The position numbers and the translations under genes are program-made. Source: Candidatus Electrothrix rattekaaiensis (GTDB lineage: Bacteria > Desulfobacterota > Desulfobulbia > Desulfobulbales > Desulfobulbaceae). From it: DNA of 64,000 nucleotides. Positions within the stretch are counted from its first letter, which is position 1, and the number at the start of each line of letters is the position of its first letter. Positions 54,363-64,000 of the stretch are shown piece after piece. Where the stretch lies: NCBI GenBank assembly GCA_032595675.1, contig JAVQMD010000001.1, positions 2,140,640 through 2,204,639 on the forward strand, given 5' to 3'. The notes beneath the pieces were generated by a model. That model made no database searches and was not told where the DNA came from. It worked only from the letters and a program-made list of their open reading frames with translations.

Positions 54363-55280
54363 ATGGCGGACAAAGAAGAAAAAAAAAATATTGAAAAAAA
54401 AGCGGATGCTCCTGTCAAGATAAAGCTCCTTGAAGGGACAGCGATGAAGCATATGAATAAAAAAGAAAAAAAAGACCGCCGTGCCGTATGGATTAAAAAG
54501 GCCACGCTTGATTACGAAATCGAGCTAAAAAGCATGCAGACCGAACTCATGAAGCTGCAAAAGCACATGAAGGCCACTGGCATGCGGATACTTGCCATCT
54601 TTGAGGGCCGTGATGCCGCAGGCAAGGGTGGAACCATCAAGCGGATTACTGCATTCCTCAATCCCCGAAATACCCGGGTGGTGGCCCTGTCAAAACCCAG
54701 TGATACCGAGATAACTCAGTGGTATTTTCAGCGCTATGCCCCCCATCTTCCGGCAGCAGGCGAGCTGGTTCTTTTTGATCGCTCCTGGTACAATCGGGCC
54801 ATGGTGGAACCGGTCATGGGATTCTGCACTGATGAGCAGCATAAGCGCTTTCTTAAGGATGTGCCCTTGTTTGAGCAGATGCTGGTCAAAGACGGCATTC
54901 TTCTTTTTAAGTTTTACTTTTCTGTTTCCAAAGAGGAGCAATCCCGAAGATTTGAATCACGCAAACATGACCTCCTCAAGCAGTATAAGCTGTCGCCAGT
55001 GGATAATCTGGCCCAGCAGCTCTGGGATAAGTACAGCGTTAAAAAATTCCAGATGCTCAATGAGTCTAACCGCACCCTTACTCCGTGGACGATCATTCGG
55101 TCGGACAACAAGAAAAAGGCCAGAATAAATTGCATGAAGCATATTCTTTCCAATGTTGAATATAACAAAAAGATGGATCCGGAAAAACTCATCCCGGACC
55201 CGGAAATTGTGATCTCTGGTATTGATGAGATCAAGCATATGGAAAGAAATCTTTTTCAGCCCAAGCAGCTCAGGGGATAA
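54363..55280 (+). CDS. ppk2: Polyphosphate kinase 2 family protein
   Basis: PPK2 enzymes move phosphate between polyphosphate and nucleotides, often making GTP or ATP. The 305-residue protein has a Lys-rich leader (about 45 residues). Its core shows ILAIFEGRDAAGKGGTIKRI (Walker A), FLNPRNTRVVALSKPSDTEITQWYFQRYAPHLPAAGELVLFDRSWYNRAMVEPVMGF (lid and Walker B), and FKFYFSVSKEEQSRRFESR. AGGAAAAGGA precedes the ATG. The leader is poor in conserved residues and contains runs of Lys from poly-A tracts. Confidence 0.93.
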   Translation: MADKEEKKNIEKKADAPVKIKLLEGTAMKHMNKKEKKDRRAVWIKKATLDYEIELKSMQTELMKLQKHMKATGMRILAIFEGRDAAGKGGTIKRITAFLNPRNTRVVALSKPSDTEITQWYFQRYAPHLPAAGELVLFDRSWYNRAMVEPVMGFCTDEQHKRFLKDVPLFEQMLVKDGILLFKFYFSVSKEEQSRRFESRKHDLLKQYKLSPVDNLAQQLWDKYSVKKFQMLNESNRTLTPWTIIRSDNKKKARINCMKHILSNVEYNKKMDPEKLIPDPEIVISGIDEIKHMERNLFQPKQLRG

Positions 55281-55385
55281 GACTACTTACTTGACAAGCA
55301 AGAGGCCTGCTCTGTACAATCAGAGCAGTTGCTGCGGGAGCGCGTTGGCAGAAAAAATAACACAGACCAACCTGGGGAAGATCCA

Positions 55386-55946
55386 ATGGTTACAATTAGC
55401 TTTTTCTTTTGGACACTTGTTGCGCTGTTCGCGATTATCGGCTCAATGCGTGGTTGGGCAAAAGAAATGCTTGTCACCTTTAGCCTTGTTATGGCCTTAT
55501 TTGTCATGCAGGTCGCCTTAACCCATGTCGGGCCGATAAAAAAGCTATGGGATGCTATGACGGGCTCGACGCAATTTTATGCAGCTTCCTTGGTTGTGAT
55601 CCTATTTGCTCTTTTTGGCTACCATACACCGAATGCCCAGAAGGTGAATAAGAACCTAGCTCGGGATAATAAGAGCGCGGCTCGACATTGGTTACAGGAT
55701 ATGATGTTAGGTGGTATCTTGGGGGCTGGCAACGGCTATCTTTTGGTGGGGACGCTCTGGTTTTTTCTTGATATGGCGAAATACCCGGTTCCTGAATGGG
55801 TCTTAACCCGGCCTGTTGAGGGAACTTCTGCAGGGGACGCAGCCTTGAGACTTCTTGAGTGGCTGCCTCCGGTCTGGCTGGAAGTACCTATTATCTATTT
55901 TGTTGTAGCAGTGGTCTTTACCTTTGTTATCATTGTGCTGGTCTGA
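55386..55946 (+). CDS. CvpA-like membrane protein
   Basis: The start at 55386 is preferred (GGGGAAGA upstream). The 186-residue product has four membrane segments: ISFFFWTLVALFAIIGSMRGWAKEMLVTFSLVMALFVM, FYAASLVVILFALFGYHTP, LGAGNGYLLVGTLWFFLDM and VPIIYFVVAVVFTFVIIVLV. The GSMRGWAKEMLV loop resembles the CvpA family (colicin V production). Function in this setting is unknown. Confidence 0.65.
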   Translation: MVTISFFFWTLVALFAIIGSMRGWAKEMLVTFSLVMALFVMQVALTHVGPIKKLWDAMTGSTQFYAASLVVILFALFGYHTPNAQKVNKNLARDNKSAARHWLQDMMLGGILGAGNGYLLVGTLWFFLDMAKYPVPEWVLTRPVEGTSAGDAALRLLEWLPPVWLEVPIIYFVVAVVFTFVIIVLV

Positions 55947-56008
55947 AAGACATTTTGTGGGCTTTTACTTTTGTAGGACGTCTGCAAAAGCCGATCATGC
56001 CTACATGT

Positions 56009-56953
56009 CTACATGCCTAGCTCCCGGAGGATTTGTTCATTGCTGGTCCATTTTTTTTTGACCTTGATCCAGAGCTTGAGTTGCGCTTTGCAGCAGAGCA
56101 GCTTTTCGATCTCTTTGGTCGCCGCCTTGCGAATTTCTCCTAACATCTTTCCTTGCTTACCGATAAGAATCCCTTTTTGTGAACCGCGCTCGACCAGGAT
56201 AGTGGCGTGAATGATCACCGGACCGCCTGCTGGATTTTCTGTGAACGAATCAATCAGCACAGCGGTTGAGTAGGGGATTTCCTGTCGGGTGCGTAAAAAG
56301 ACTTTTTCTCTAATCAGTTCAGCCACGATAAAACGCTCTGTGGCATCGGTGGGGATATCGTCTGGATAATACTGCGGCCCTCTTGGCAGATGCTCCACCA
56401 AGGTCTGTAAGAGGATGTCTGTCCCGTCCCCTTCCAAGGCGGATATGGGCACCACTGTGTTAAAAGGGTGCAACGCGGTAAAGCGTTCCATCATGGGAAG
56501 CAGCTGTTCTTTGGCCAGCAGATCCACCTTGTTTAAGGCCAGAACAGCCGGACATGATATTTTCTGGAAATAGTCCTTGTATTCCGCAAATCGTTTTTCA
56601 GTTTTCTTTGGATTGCCAGCTAAGGTATGGAGATCCTGAGCATCAACCAGAAACAGGACAGCATCGGCCTCGGTCAGGGTGTCCATGGCAATGCGCACCA
56701 TCTCCTGATTCATCATTTCCTTGGCCTTGTGCAGTCCTGGGGTGTCCAGCATGATCATTTGGTAATCAGTCTCGGTCACAATGCCCAGAATGCGGTTGCG
56801 CGTGGTTTGGGGCAGGGGGGTGACAATGGCTATTTTTTGCTCCAAATACCTGTTGAGCAAGGTGGATTTGCCGGCATTGGGCGGACCGATAACCGCAACA
56901 ACACCAGAACGGTGTTCTTTTGGAGTGGGCTGTTCCATAGGGGATGTCTTCAT
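56009..56953 (-). CDS. era: GTPase Era
   Basis: Era binds 16S rRNA near its 3' end and checks 30S maturation. G motifs: VAVIGPPNAGKSTLLNRYL (G1), LPQTTRNRILGI (G2), IMLDTPGLHK (G3), LALNKVDLL (G4) and VPISALEGDG (G5). The KH RNA-binding domain is at the end (SQKGILIGKQGKMLGEIRKAATKEIEKLL). The ATG at 56953 is preferred over an upstream TTG. The 314-residue product is normal apart from a short Pro-rich lead. Confidence 0.95.
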   Translation of the reverse strand: MKTSPMEQPTPKEHRSGVVAVIGPPNAGKSTLLNRYLEQKIAIVTPLPQTTRNRILGIVTETDYQMIMLDTPGLHKAKEMMNQEMVRIAMDTLTEADAVLFLVDAQDLHTLAGNPKKTEKRFAEYKDYFQKISCPAVLALNKVDLLAKEQLLPMMERFTALHPFNTVVPISALEGDGTDILLQTLVEHLPRGPQYYPDDIPTDATERFIVAELIREKVFLRTRQEIPYSTAVLIDSFTENPAGGPVIIHATILVERGSQKGILIGKQGKMLGEIRKAATKEIEKLLCCKAQLKLWIKVKKKWTSNEQILRELGM

Positions 56954-57325
56954 TTTTGAGCGTTTCCTTAGCAATAATTAACAGGCAGGGGAGAAACAAC
57001 GCATTTATCAAACAGGTGTTTCAAGCCGGTTGTTCCGGTCCAATGTACCTATGCGTTTTTCGGTATGCAAGTTCTTTCCTGCACCTTTCTCTATTCTGAG
57101 GGAGTTGATTCTGTAAAAGCTTTGTGTTTTTATAATATTACATCTGTCTTCAAAGGAAGTGAATCTCTGGTGCTGGGGATCGGGGCCCAAGGAATATGTA
57201 AAATATACAGGCATCCTTTGACAGACCGGAGTCAGATTGATATTGTTGTCATTTGAAATTTCTTCCGAACTCTTTCGAACTCTTCTGGCTGCTTGAAAGC
57301 CGGTCTTATATATTTCTTTTACTCT
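56954..57325. other. Divergent intergenic region between era and the RNase gene
   Basis: No gene is supported in these 372 bases. A strong -10-like box tataat lies at 57131-57136, with ttgatt 20 bases upstream, which is longer than a standard spacing. It may hold the promoters of one or both flanking genes. Confidence 0.4.
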
Positions 57326-59335
57326 ATGACAATGATACCTCCCGGAACTATTATCGAATATCTTGACAGTGGACGTTTTATCTGCGGCCTTGTCTTACAG
57401 GACAGTAATAACCGTCTGCGCCTTTTCAACCAGAACGGACGAGAAATGAATCTGCCTGCATCTCGTGTGGTCACGACCTCCAAAACAAAGCATCTGATTG
57501 ACAGCAGCCGTGAAGATCGTATTGCCCTACTCAAGGAGATGGCTACAATACGGGCCACTCTGACCGAGGCTATTCCGCTGGAAGAAATTTGGGAGCTGGC
57601 CAGCGAAGAGGAAGAGACCTCGTTTCCGGCGGATTTTCTTGCCGAGCTTTCCTTTGGTGAGAATCTAACTGATGATCAGTCGGCAGCCTTTCTCCGGGCC
57701 GTGTTTACAGATCGTTTTTTCTTTAAATATAAAAACGAGCTGGTTAATGTTCACACCCCGGAACAGGTGGAACAGCTGCGCCATCAGCGGAAGAAGGAAA
57801 AGGAGAAGGAGGCGATTCTCACCACCGGGGCGGCGTATTTGCAGGCTATCATGCGGGGCGAGCAGGTAACTGCGGAGCAATGGCCGGATCGGGAGCGGAT
57901 TCTTGGTTGGATTGCCGATTTTGTTTTGTTCGAGAGCGATGCGGAGCAGGCTGATGTGGTCCGGCAGCTCCTGAAAAAGGCGGAGCTGCATCAACCCAAT
58001 CAGGCGTATCATTTGTTGGTTCGGGCAGGTGTCTGGGAGCGAGATATGAATCTTCCTTTGCTCCGGGCCGAACAGCCTGTGGACTTTAGCCCGGAATTGC
58101 TGGCCCATGCGGAAAGCATCAAAGAGCCCACTGCAGAAGAATTATTAAAAGATCCCAAGCGGAAAGACTTCAGGGATCTGGATACTCTCACCATTGACGG
58201 GGCTTCCACCCGGGATTATGACGATGCCCTGCATGTGGAAGAGCTTGAGAACGGTGATATCATGGTCGGGATTCATATCTCGGATGTCAGCTATTTTCTC
58301 ACCCCTAAAGATCCTTTGTTTCTGGAAGGCATGGAGCGGGCCACCTCCCTTTATTTTCCTGAAGGACAGATCCCTATGATGCCCAGAGAGCTTTCTCAGG
58401 GCGTGTTCAGCCTGATTAAGGACAGGGTGCGTCCGGCGATCAGTTTTCTGGTCAAGGTTTCGCCAGATGGTGAGATCAGGAACAGCAGAATTGTCCCCAG
58501 TGTTATCCAGGTAAAACGTCAGCTCAGTTACACTGAGACGGATAGAATGATGGAAACAGACCCGGATTTGAGCCTGCTCAACCGGGTTCGTCAGCAGCTC
58601 CGCCTGAAGCGGGTTGAGCGCGGGGCATTGCTCCTCTCCTTTCCTGATGTTAATATCTATGTCAATAATCAGGGCAAGGTTTCTGTCAATCTCAGCCCCT
58701 CGGACAGCCCTTCCAGGAATCTGGTCTCAGAATGTATGATCCTAGCTAACGGGGTGGCTGCTGACTATCTTGCTGCCCAGGAAGCACCGGGCTTGTTTCG
58801 TTCTCAACCGCCTCCCAGGAAGCGTCTGATCTCCGGGGTGCAGAACAGCCTCCAGGATATTGCCTGCCAGCGCCGTTTTCTCGCACGGGGAGAGCTGACT
58901 GTTCATCCCAAACCCCATTCCGGCCTGGGCTTGAATTGTTATACAACCATTACCTCGCCCATCCGTCGTTTTCTTGATACGGCCATGCAGCTCCAGATTT
59001 CGCACATGATTCACGGACGGGGCATGTTGTTTTCCGCAGATATATGCAAGAATTTTGCCGGGACGATTCAGCAGAAGCTGGGCCGGGCCAATAAGGTGCG
59101 CCAGCAGCGACATCGTTATTGGATCCTGCGCTATTTAGAGGAGTTGGTCGGGCAAAGGGTTTCTGCTCTGGTGGTCAGTCATGGTCCCAAACGGGTTAGC
59201 CTGCTCTTGATGGACTGCCTGTTTGATATCGACCTTTCTGCCAATTCTTCTTTTCCTGTGGAACCCGGTGATACAGTTAAGGTACGCATCAGCAAGGTCG
59301 ATGCCCTAGATAACACTCTGCGTGTGGATTGGTGA
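57326..59335 (+). CDS. RNase II/RNB-domain exoribonuclease
   Basis: A 669-residue protein. The N-terminal OB-like domain starts [30 protein letters not shown]. The RNB catalytic core begins [32 protein letters not shown] near residue 280, with the Asp cluster of the active site, and continues [37 protein letters not shown]. The S1 region at the end is short. Family enzymes degrade RNA 3' to 5'. The gene lacks the long cold-shock domains of RNase R. Two ATGs (57326 and 57332) are close together, and no clear Shine-Dalgarno is seen. Confidence 0.9.
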   Translation: MTMIPPGTIIEYLDSGRFICGLVLQDSNNRLRLFNQNGREMNLPASRVVTTSKTKHLIDSSREDRIALLKEMATIRATLTEAIPLEEIWELASEEEETSFPADFLAELSFGENLTDDQSAAFLRAVFTDRFFFKYKNELVNVHTPEQVEQLRHQRKKEKEKEAILTTGAAYLQAIMRGEQVTAEQWPDRERILGWIADFVLFESDAEQADVVRQLLKKAELHQPNQAYHLLVRAGVWERDMNLPLLRAEQPVDFSPELLAHAESIKEPTAEELLKDPKRKDFRDLDTLTIDGASTRDYDDALHVEELENGDIMVGIHISDVSYFLTPKDPLFLEGMERATSLYFPEGQIPMMPRELSQGVFSLIKDRVRPAISFLVKVSPDGEIRNSRIVPSVIQVKRQLSYTETDRMMETDPDLSLLNRVRQQLRLKRVERGALLLSFPDVNIYVNNQGKVSVNLSPSDSPSRNLVSECMILANGVAADYLAAQEAPGLFRSQPPPRKRLISGVQNSLQDIACQRRFLARGELTVHPKPHSGLGLNCYTTITSPIRRFLDTAMQLQISHMIHGRGMLFSADICKNFAGTIQQKLGRANKVRQQRHRYWILRYLEELVGQRVSALVVSHGPKRVSLLLMDCLFDIDLSANSSFPVEPGDTVKVRISKVDALDNTLRVDW

Positions 59336-59501
59336 GCATTCTCGAAGAACAGTTCCGAGGGTTTGCTGTAAAAATATCAAGAAAAAATGAAATGAATACG
59401 TTAAAATAATGGGAAGAATAATCGGAACAGGAGGACGCAACAGAGAAGAAGAGTCTGAATCCTTTCACCTCTGCTTGAACCAGACCGGCCCTGAAAAAAT
59501 A

Positions 59502-60923
59502 ATGAAACCGGATAAGCCCGAAGAAGAACCGTATAAAGACAAATACAGTCTTCTGGAGAATCTACGAAAGTCCTTCTCTGATCCCTCCCTGTCGCAGGAA
59601 ATCCTGCGGAAAAACGGTTGCGCTCTGGCCGAGGAGTACACGGCAATGCTGCAACAGCTTACCCGTTTTGCCCAGGTGAGCGATACCACCCAGCGTAAGC
59701 TGCTCAACGCGGATATCAAGATACAGGAACAGCAGCAAGAGCTTGAAAGAAAAAATGCTCGCTTGGAGCGGGAAATTGCCGAACATATCGAACTGAGAAG
59801 ACAGCTCCAGCAACGGACGGAAGAGCTGACCGCGACCAATAACCGCCTGACCAGAACCATCAGCGAGCTGACTCAGCGTAATCTTGAGATCATGACCCTG
59901 CAACAGCTCGGTGAATTTCTCCAGGCCTGTGAGTCTGAAGAAGAAACTTTTCACGTCCTGATCAGCACCTGCCGACGCCTGTTTCCTTCAGATGCAGGTT
60001 ATCTCAGCCTGCTGGATGATTCCATGAAATCGCTCAGAGTTGTCGGCTCCTGGGGCGACAGTAGGTACAAACATCTTGAATTTGATCAGCAGCAATGCTG
60101 GGCTGTCCGACGGGGAAAGGTGCATGCTGTTCAGGATCCTCAGATCACCCCAGTCTGTCCGCATGTGGGGGGGGGCTTAGATGAGAGTTCTCTCTGTGTT
60201 CCCATGACGGCGCATGGACAGGTGCTTGGCATGATGCATCTGCTGATATGTTCAGGACACGTGGAGCAGAGACAGAGGGAACAGGAGCAGTTATTTGAGG
60301 CAAAGAAACATCTGTTTGTGAGTATGGCAGATCGCTACGCCATGAGCCTGACGGATTTAAGGTTGCGAGAAACCTTGAAGGTCCAAGCCATTCGGGATCC
60401 CTTGACGGGCTTGTATAATCGTCGCCATATGGAAGCTTCATTTCATCGTGAGATCAGTCGGGCACAGCGCCATGATGTGCCGCTTGGGGTGATCATGATT
60501 GATATTGATCATTTTAACGTATTCAATGATACCTATGGCCATGACTTGGGCGACAAGGTACTCAGTGAAATCGGAGCGTTTATCCTGGAGCATGTTCGTG
60601 ACGAGGACATTGCCTGCCGTTACGGCGGGGAAGAAATTATTCTTCTTCTTCCCGGAGCATCCTTGCAAAATACCCATCGGCGAGCAGAACAGTTACGTGC
60701 AGGTATCGAAGGGCTGGCCGTGGAAATGTATGATGAGGAACATACCGTAACCGCCTCCTTGGGTGTTGCTATTTTTCCAGAACACGGAGCAAGCATCAAG
60801 GAGGTGATCCGGGCTGCTGATTGTGCTCTGTATGAAGCGAAAAACAAGGGGCGAAATCGGGTTGTTATTGCAGCCAAATATTTTCCGACCTCCTATAAAG
60901 ACGAGGACGAAGAAATGTTCTGA
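59502..60923 (+). CDS. Diguanylate cyclase with coiled coil and GAF-like domain
   Basis: A soluble protein. The start at 59502 is chosen from the protein layout, but the frame opens at 59409. A coiled coil (LNADIKIQEQQQELERKNARLEREIAEHIELRRQLQQ) leads to a GAF-like domain near residues 160-310 (HVLISTCRRLFPSDAGYLSLLDDSM, SLCVPMTAHGQVLGMMHLL). The C-terminal GGDEF domain shows DPLTGLYNRRHMEASF, VIMIDIDHFNVFNDTYGHDLGDKVL and CRYGGEEIILLLPGA. GGEEI is a functional-type GGEEF variant. It would make cyclic di-GMP under control of an unknown signal. Confidence 0.9.
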   Translation: MKPDKPEEEPYKDKYSLLENLRKSFSDPSLSQEILRKNGCALAEEYTAMLQQLTRFAQVSDTTQRKLLNADIKIQEQQQELERKNARLEREIAEHIELRRQLQQRTEELTATNNRLTRTISELTQRNLEIMTLQQLGEFLQACESEEETFHVLISTCRRLFPSDAGYLSLLDDSMKSLRVVGSWGDSRYKHLEFDQQQCWAVRRGKVHAVQDPQITPVCPHVGGGLDESSLCVPMTAHGQVLGMMHLLICSGHVEQRQREQEQLFEAKKHLFVSMADRYAMSLTDLRLRETLKVQAIRDPLTGLYNRRHMEASFHREISRAQRHDVPLGVIMIDIDHFNVFNDTYGHDLGDKVLSEIGAFILEHVRDEDIACRYGGEEIILLLPGASLQNTHRRAEQLRAGIEGLAVEMYDEEHTVTASLGVAIFPEHGASIKEVIRAADCALYEAKNKGRNRVVIAAKYFPTSYKDEDEEMF

Positions 60924-61071
60924 TCAGCTTGACAGAGAACTGATGAGGCCGGTTTTCGTGGGTCAGGCAAGGGGAATGCAGGCCGCTGTTCCTGCTTGAC
61001 AGGGAGCCTGCGGGTTGGTATCACATAATAAGGAAAAGAATGACTCCCGGCCCCAAAAACCAGAGAACATA

Positions 61072-61695
61072 ATGAAAAAAAAACGAACAATATGTCTTAA
61101 TTCTTTCATAATTTTATCCATCTACCTCACCTGTTTTTTTCCACAATCTGTTTTTGCCCAGGAGGAACCTGATGATGTGCTGACAACCGTTAATGAAGCA
61201 CTCAGGCAGTATACACTCGGTGATTTTTCCGGGGCGATCTCCAATTTGGATTATGCCACCCAGCTGATACGCCAGAAAAGAAGCGAGCGTATGAAGGCCC
61301 TGCTGCCTGAGCCATTGAGCGGCTGGCAGGCCAAGCCCGCCACGGCCCAGGCCCTAGGCACAGCAGTTTTCGGGGGTGGGGTGACAGTGAGTCGTGATTA
61401 CTTTACGGACAAGGGAGCATCCCTTTCTATTGAAATGGTTTCAGACTCGCCAGTGCTCCAATCCATTATGACTATGCTCAACAATCCCATGTTTGCCGGA
61501 GCTGCTGGCGGTATCATCAAAACCGTCAACCGGCAGCGTGCTATGATCAAATATGATGAAAAGGAGCGTAAGGGTGAAATTGACATTGTGGTTGCCAGCC
61601 GCTTTATGGTCACCGTGAAAGGGCATGGGATTGAACGGGAGACCTTGCTGAAATTTGCCGAGTCTATTGATTTTGATGGGTTGTCCAAGAATTGA
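61072..61695 (+). CDS. Secreted hypothetical protein
   Basis: The start at 61072 begins MKKKRTICLNSFIILSIYLT, followed by CFFPQSVFAQ, a signal peptide with an A-x-A-like site. The mature part (about 180 residues) starts with a TPR-like helix pair (LTTVNEALRQYTLGDFSGAISNLDYATQLIRQ). The beta-rich remainder has ALGTAVFGGGVTVSRDYFTDKGASLSIEMV and AMIKYDEKERKGEIDIVVASRFMVTVKGHG. I do not recognise a named family; it resembles periplasmic proteins of unknown function in related organisms. Confidence 0.75.
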   Translation: MKKKRTICLNSFIILSIYLTCFFPQSVFAQEEPDDVLTTVNEALRQYTLGDFSGAISNLDYATQLIRQKRSERMKALLPEPLSGWQAKPATAQALGTAVFGGGVTVSRDYFTDKGASLSIEMVSDSPVLQSIMTMLNNPMFAGAAGGIIKTVNRQRAMIKYDEKERKGEIDIVVASRFMVTVKGHGIERETLLKFAESIDFDGLSKN

Positions 61696-61770
61696 GCAGA
61701 ATCTTTTTGGCTCAGAAAAATAATGTCCTCCCGGGGAGTGCTTCAAAAGTTTTTCCTGTGTGAGGCAAGT

Positions 61771-61826
61771 CCCCTGTTATCCTAACCGGAATTGGCCTTC
61801 TTCTTAGGGTGACAGGGGCTTTTTTT
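61771..61826 (+). terminator. Rho-independent terminator
   Basis: Arms cccctgttatcctaa and ttagggtgacagggg pair over 15 positions, allowing G-T pairs, and are followed by c and seven T. It lies after the secreted protein gene. Confidence 0.85.
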
Positions 61827-61897
61827 ATCCTGTTGTGAATTTCAGGGATGACCCGAGCGAGAACAATTTCCTTTTATACTTACCTTGTATATGTACA

Positions 61898-62080
61898 ATG
61901 AGCGAACAGCAGACAAAACAGCCCTATAATCGGCCTGTCACAGATGAGGCTATTTTAAAGGTGACCAAGGAAATCATGGTCAAGTTTATTGAAATCGGTC
62001 GGGTAACGCCGGGTAATTTTGAGGAGCATTACGAGCGGGTCTTTAACGCGGTCAGGAAATCGGCAAAGGAGCTGTCGTGA
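61898..62080 (+). CDS. Small conserved protein upstream of mpl
   Basis: A 60-codon gene. The product starts MSEQQTKQPYNRPVTDEAIL, continues KVTKEIMVKFIEIGRVTPGN, and ends FEEHYERVFNAVRKSAKELS. It looks all-helical and cytoplasmic. The TGA stop overlaps the GTG start of mpl by 3 bases, so the two are translationally coupled. I do not recognise a named domain. Confidence 0.7.
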   Translation: MSEQQTKQPYNRPVTDEAILKVTKEIMVKFIEIGRVTPGNFEEHYERVFNAVRKSAKELS

Positions 62081-63549
62081 CAACTCGGCTTGATCCACAA
62101 CTTGATCCGCAGCTCAATGCTGCACCGGATGCTGTCCGCCATATCCATATTATGGGGATTTGCGGAACCGGTATGGCCGCCATAGCCGGGATGATGAAGG
62201 AGAGCGGCTACAGGGTCACGGGTTCGGATCAGAATGTCTATCCGCCCATGTCCGACTTTCTTGCTCAGGCCGGAATCGATGTTATGCAGGGCTATGTGCC
62301 GGAGAATCTGGAGCCGCGCCCGGATCTGGTCATTGTCGGCAATGTGATCCAGGCGGTGTTCCCGGAAGCGCAGCGTCTTGCTGAGCTGGGTATTCCGTAC
62401 TTGTCCATGCCCCAGGCCCTGGGCCATTTTTTTCTGGGAGGAGAAGAACCGAAAAAGTCTCTGGTAGTTGCTGGAACCCACGGCAAAACCACGACCTCAT
62501 CCCTGCTGGCTTCAGCCCTGCATAGGGCGGGCTGCTCGCCCGGTTTTCTTATCGGCGGGATTGTCGAGGCCTTTGGTCGCAATTATCAGCTCGGGAAAGG
62601 GGACTATTTTGTCGTGGAAGGGGATGAGTACGACACGGCATTTTTTAATAAGGTCTCCAAGTTCCTCCATTACCGCCCCCATTTCGCCATCCTGACCTCT
62701 ATTGAATTTGATCACGCAGATATCTTTACTGATCTTGCAGCGATTAAGGATTCCTTTACCTGTTTTGTCCGCCTGATTCCTGAAGACGGAGCCTTGGTCG
62801 CCTGCATGGATGATCCTGTGGTTGCCGAGATTGCCGCCCGATGCACCGGCCCGGTGATCAGCTACGGAACCGGCACAGACTGCACTTGGCAATTACGCGA
62901 CCTGACGGTCAACGGACTCAGTTCCTCTTTTGCCGCGTACAAGGACGATGTGCTCTTCGGTGCATTCACCCTGCCCATGCCCGGTCGCCATAACGGACTC
63001 AATGCCCTAGCTGTAATCGCTCTTATGGATCATCTCGGCATCAGTCAGAAGGCTATCAGAGAAGGGTTGGCCTCCTTTGAGGGAATCAAGCGGCGGCAGC
63101 AGATTCGGGGAGAGGTTGACGGCATTACAGTGATTGATGATTTTGCTCATCATCCCACTGCGGTTCGAGAAACCGTACAGGCTCTGCGGATGGCCTGGCC
63201 GGATCGCCGCCTGCTCATTGTCTTTGAACCGCGAACCAACTCCAGCCGGCGGGCGGTGTTTCAGCAGCAGTACGAGCAGGCCTTTAACGGGGCTGATCAG
63301 GTTTTGGTGCGGGAGATTGTGCCGCTGACCAATGTGCCTGCTGATGAACAGTTTTCTTCCCAACAATTAGTAGCTGCCCTGGATAACCAAGGAATTTCTG
63401 CTGAGTATTTTCCTGATACTGCTGCGATCCTCGTCGCTCTTGCGGAGCAGGTTCGGTCCGGTGATGTTGTCGCAATCCTCTCCAATGGCGGCTTTGATAA
63501 TATTCATGAGCAGCTGCTGGGGCTTCTCAGAAAGAGGACGAACTGTTGA
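62077..63549 (+). CDS. mpl: UDP-N-acetylmuramate:tripeptide ligase (peptidoglycan recycling)
   Basis: Mpl joins the recycled tripeptide L-Ala-gamma-D-Glu-meso-Dap to UDP-MurNAc. It opens HIHIMGICGTGMAAIAGMMKESGYRVTGSDQNVYPPMS, then VVAGTHGKTTTSSLLASALH (P-loop). Next are YFVVEGDEYDTAFFNKVSKFLHYRP, which distinguishes Mpl from MurC, and DDFAHHPTAVRETVQAL. Start GTG overlaps the upstream gene. The leader RLDPQLDPQLN is a small duplication encoded by a 12-base repeat at about 62089-62112. At 490 residues it is slightly longer than usual. Confidence 0.93.
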   Translation: MTTRLDPQLDPQLNAAPDAVRHIHIMGICGTGMAAIAGMMKESGYRVTGSDQNVYPPMSDFLAQAGIDVMQGYVPENLEPRPDLVIVGNVIQAVFPEAQRLAELGIPYLSMPQALGHFFLGGEEPKKSLVVAGTHGKTTTSSLLASALHRAGCSPGFLIGGIVEAFGRNYQLGKGDYFVVEGDEYDTAFFNKVSKFLHYRPHFAILTSIEFDHADIFTDLAAIKDSFTCFVRLIPEDGALVACMDDPVVAEIAARCTGPVISYGTGTDCTWQLRDLTVNGLSSSFAAYKDDVLFGAFTLPMPGRHNGLNALAVIALMDHLGISQKAIREGLASFEGIKRRQQIRGEVDGITVIDDFAHHPTAVRETVQALRMAWPDRRLLIVFEPRTNSSRRAVFQQQYEQAFNGADQVLVREIVPLTNVPADEQFSSQQLVAALDNQGISAEYFPDTAAILVALAEQVRSGDVVAILSNGGFDNIHEQLLGLLRKRTNC

Positions 63550-63675
63550 CGGAACCGGGATCGTTCTTCATGAAAGGCAAAAGATACTGTCTTGTTCGCC
63601 AGAAAACAAGTATACTCCAAACAGCACATTGTGGTCTGCAAAGGGGCCTGAACATCAAAAGGAAAGGTGGATATA

Positions 63676-64000
63676 ATGAGCTTAATTAAATGGAATGACA
63701 GCTTAAGTGTGAATGTGGTGAGGATTGACCAAGAGCATAAAAAACTTGTGGAAATGATCAATGAACTCACTGATGCCATGAAGGCGGGGCAAGGTAAGGA
63801 TGTTCTCGGAAAGATTCTGGACGGGCTGATCAGCTACACAGCCTCCCATTTTCAACTGGAGGAAAAATATTTCCAGCAGGTGAAATATCCCGATGCTGCT
63901 GCGCATAAACAAGAGCATGCTGCCTTTGTGCAGAAGGTAACCGAGTTTAAAAAAGAATTTGATGCGGGCAGGGCAACAGTGTCTGTGAATATTTTGCAGT
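63676..64000 (+). CDS. Bacteriohemerythrin, cut by the window edge
   Basis: The ATG at 63676 begins SLIKWNDSLSVNVVRIDQEHKKLVEMINEL, giving the hemerythrin first helix with the H-x-x-x metal site. Then come SYTASHFQLEEKYF and AAHKQEHAAFVQKVTEFKKEF, with the H-x-x-x-E and H-x-x-x-H ligands. The protein binds a di-iron centre that holds O2. About 108 codons are visible and the last helix lies outside. In an anaerobe this may aid O2 sensing or scavenging. Confidence 0.93.
   Translation, partial: MSLIKWNDSLSVNVVRIDQEHKKLVEMINELTDAMKAGQGKDVLGKILDGLISYTASHFQLEEKYFQQVKYPDAAAHKQEHAAFVQKVTEFKKEFDAGRATVSVNILQ

Overview
The window reads as chromosomal DNA of a Gram-negative anaerobe of the Desulfobulbaceae type (Desulfobacterota), possibly a cable bacterium. 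This is an inference from gene content: futalosine-route menaquinone genes, an N-type ATPase operon, two polyphosphate kinase families, a bacteriohemerythrin, TSP3/OmpA envelope proteins, and many palindromic and short tandem repeats. No rRNA, tRNA or CRISPR array was recognised.

Layout. 1-6.8 kb: a minus-strand type I restriction-modification locus (hsdM, hsdS, hsdR) with a MazF/ribbon-helix-helix toxin-antitoxin pair inserted between hsdM and hsdS. hsdR carries an in-frame ochre stop, and palindromic repeats crowd the junctions. 7.1-9.4 kb: a DUF6172 gene and an AT-rich, translationally coupled three-gene cassette (TIGR04255-like, DUF5678-like, retropepsin-like) that looks acquired. 9.6-18 kb: housekeeping genes (moaA, tsaD, DUF2062, rsmA, nadK) plus envelope genes (Kazal lipoprotein, phosphoesterase, VWA protein). 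18-21.5 kb: three insertion sequences (a decayed IS66 with exact 8-bp target duplication, an IS5/IS1182-like element, an IS200-like element). 21.7-24 kb: mqnX-mqnC.

24.2-32.7 kb: an N-type ATPase operon, atpD-C-Q-R-B-E-F-A-G, interrupted by a 23-bp tandem repeat array and three small membrane genes (Pmp3, YtxH and a DUF948-like protein). It continues upstream into an envelope-stress cluster (cardiolipin synthase, SHOCT, lmo0937-like, BON, CsbD-like, collagen-like lipoprotein). 36.7-39.8 kb: ppk1, a DUF697 protein and a 46-codon gene ending at a strong terminator.

39.9-49 kb: the most unusual locus. It encodes a lipoprotein fusing a LivK-type binding domain, seven TSP3 repeats and an OmpA domain, then a miniature HlyD-like protein, a C39-peptidase ABC exporter, a second ABC exporter with a degenerate N-terminus, an SPFH protein and a small membrane protein. 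It resembles an NHLM-type peptide export system rebuilt with new envelope parts, and no certain substrate is visible. 49.8-64 kb: a beta-propeller adenylate cyclase, an OleD-like reductase, ppk2, CvpA-like, era, an RNase II-family gene, a GGDEF protein, mpl and a 3'-truncated bacteriohemerythrin.

Short in-frame tandem duplications (9-18 bp units) recur in many unrelated genes and spacers, and look like a property of this genome.
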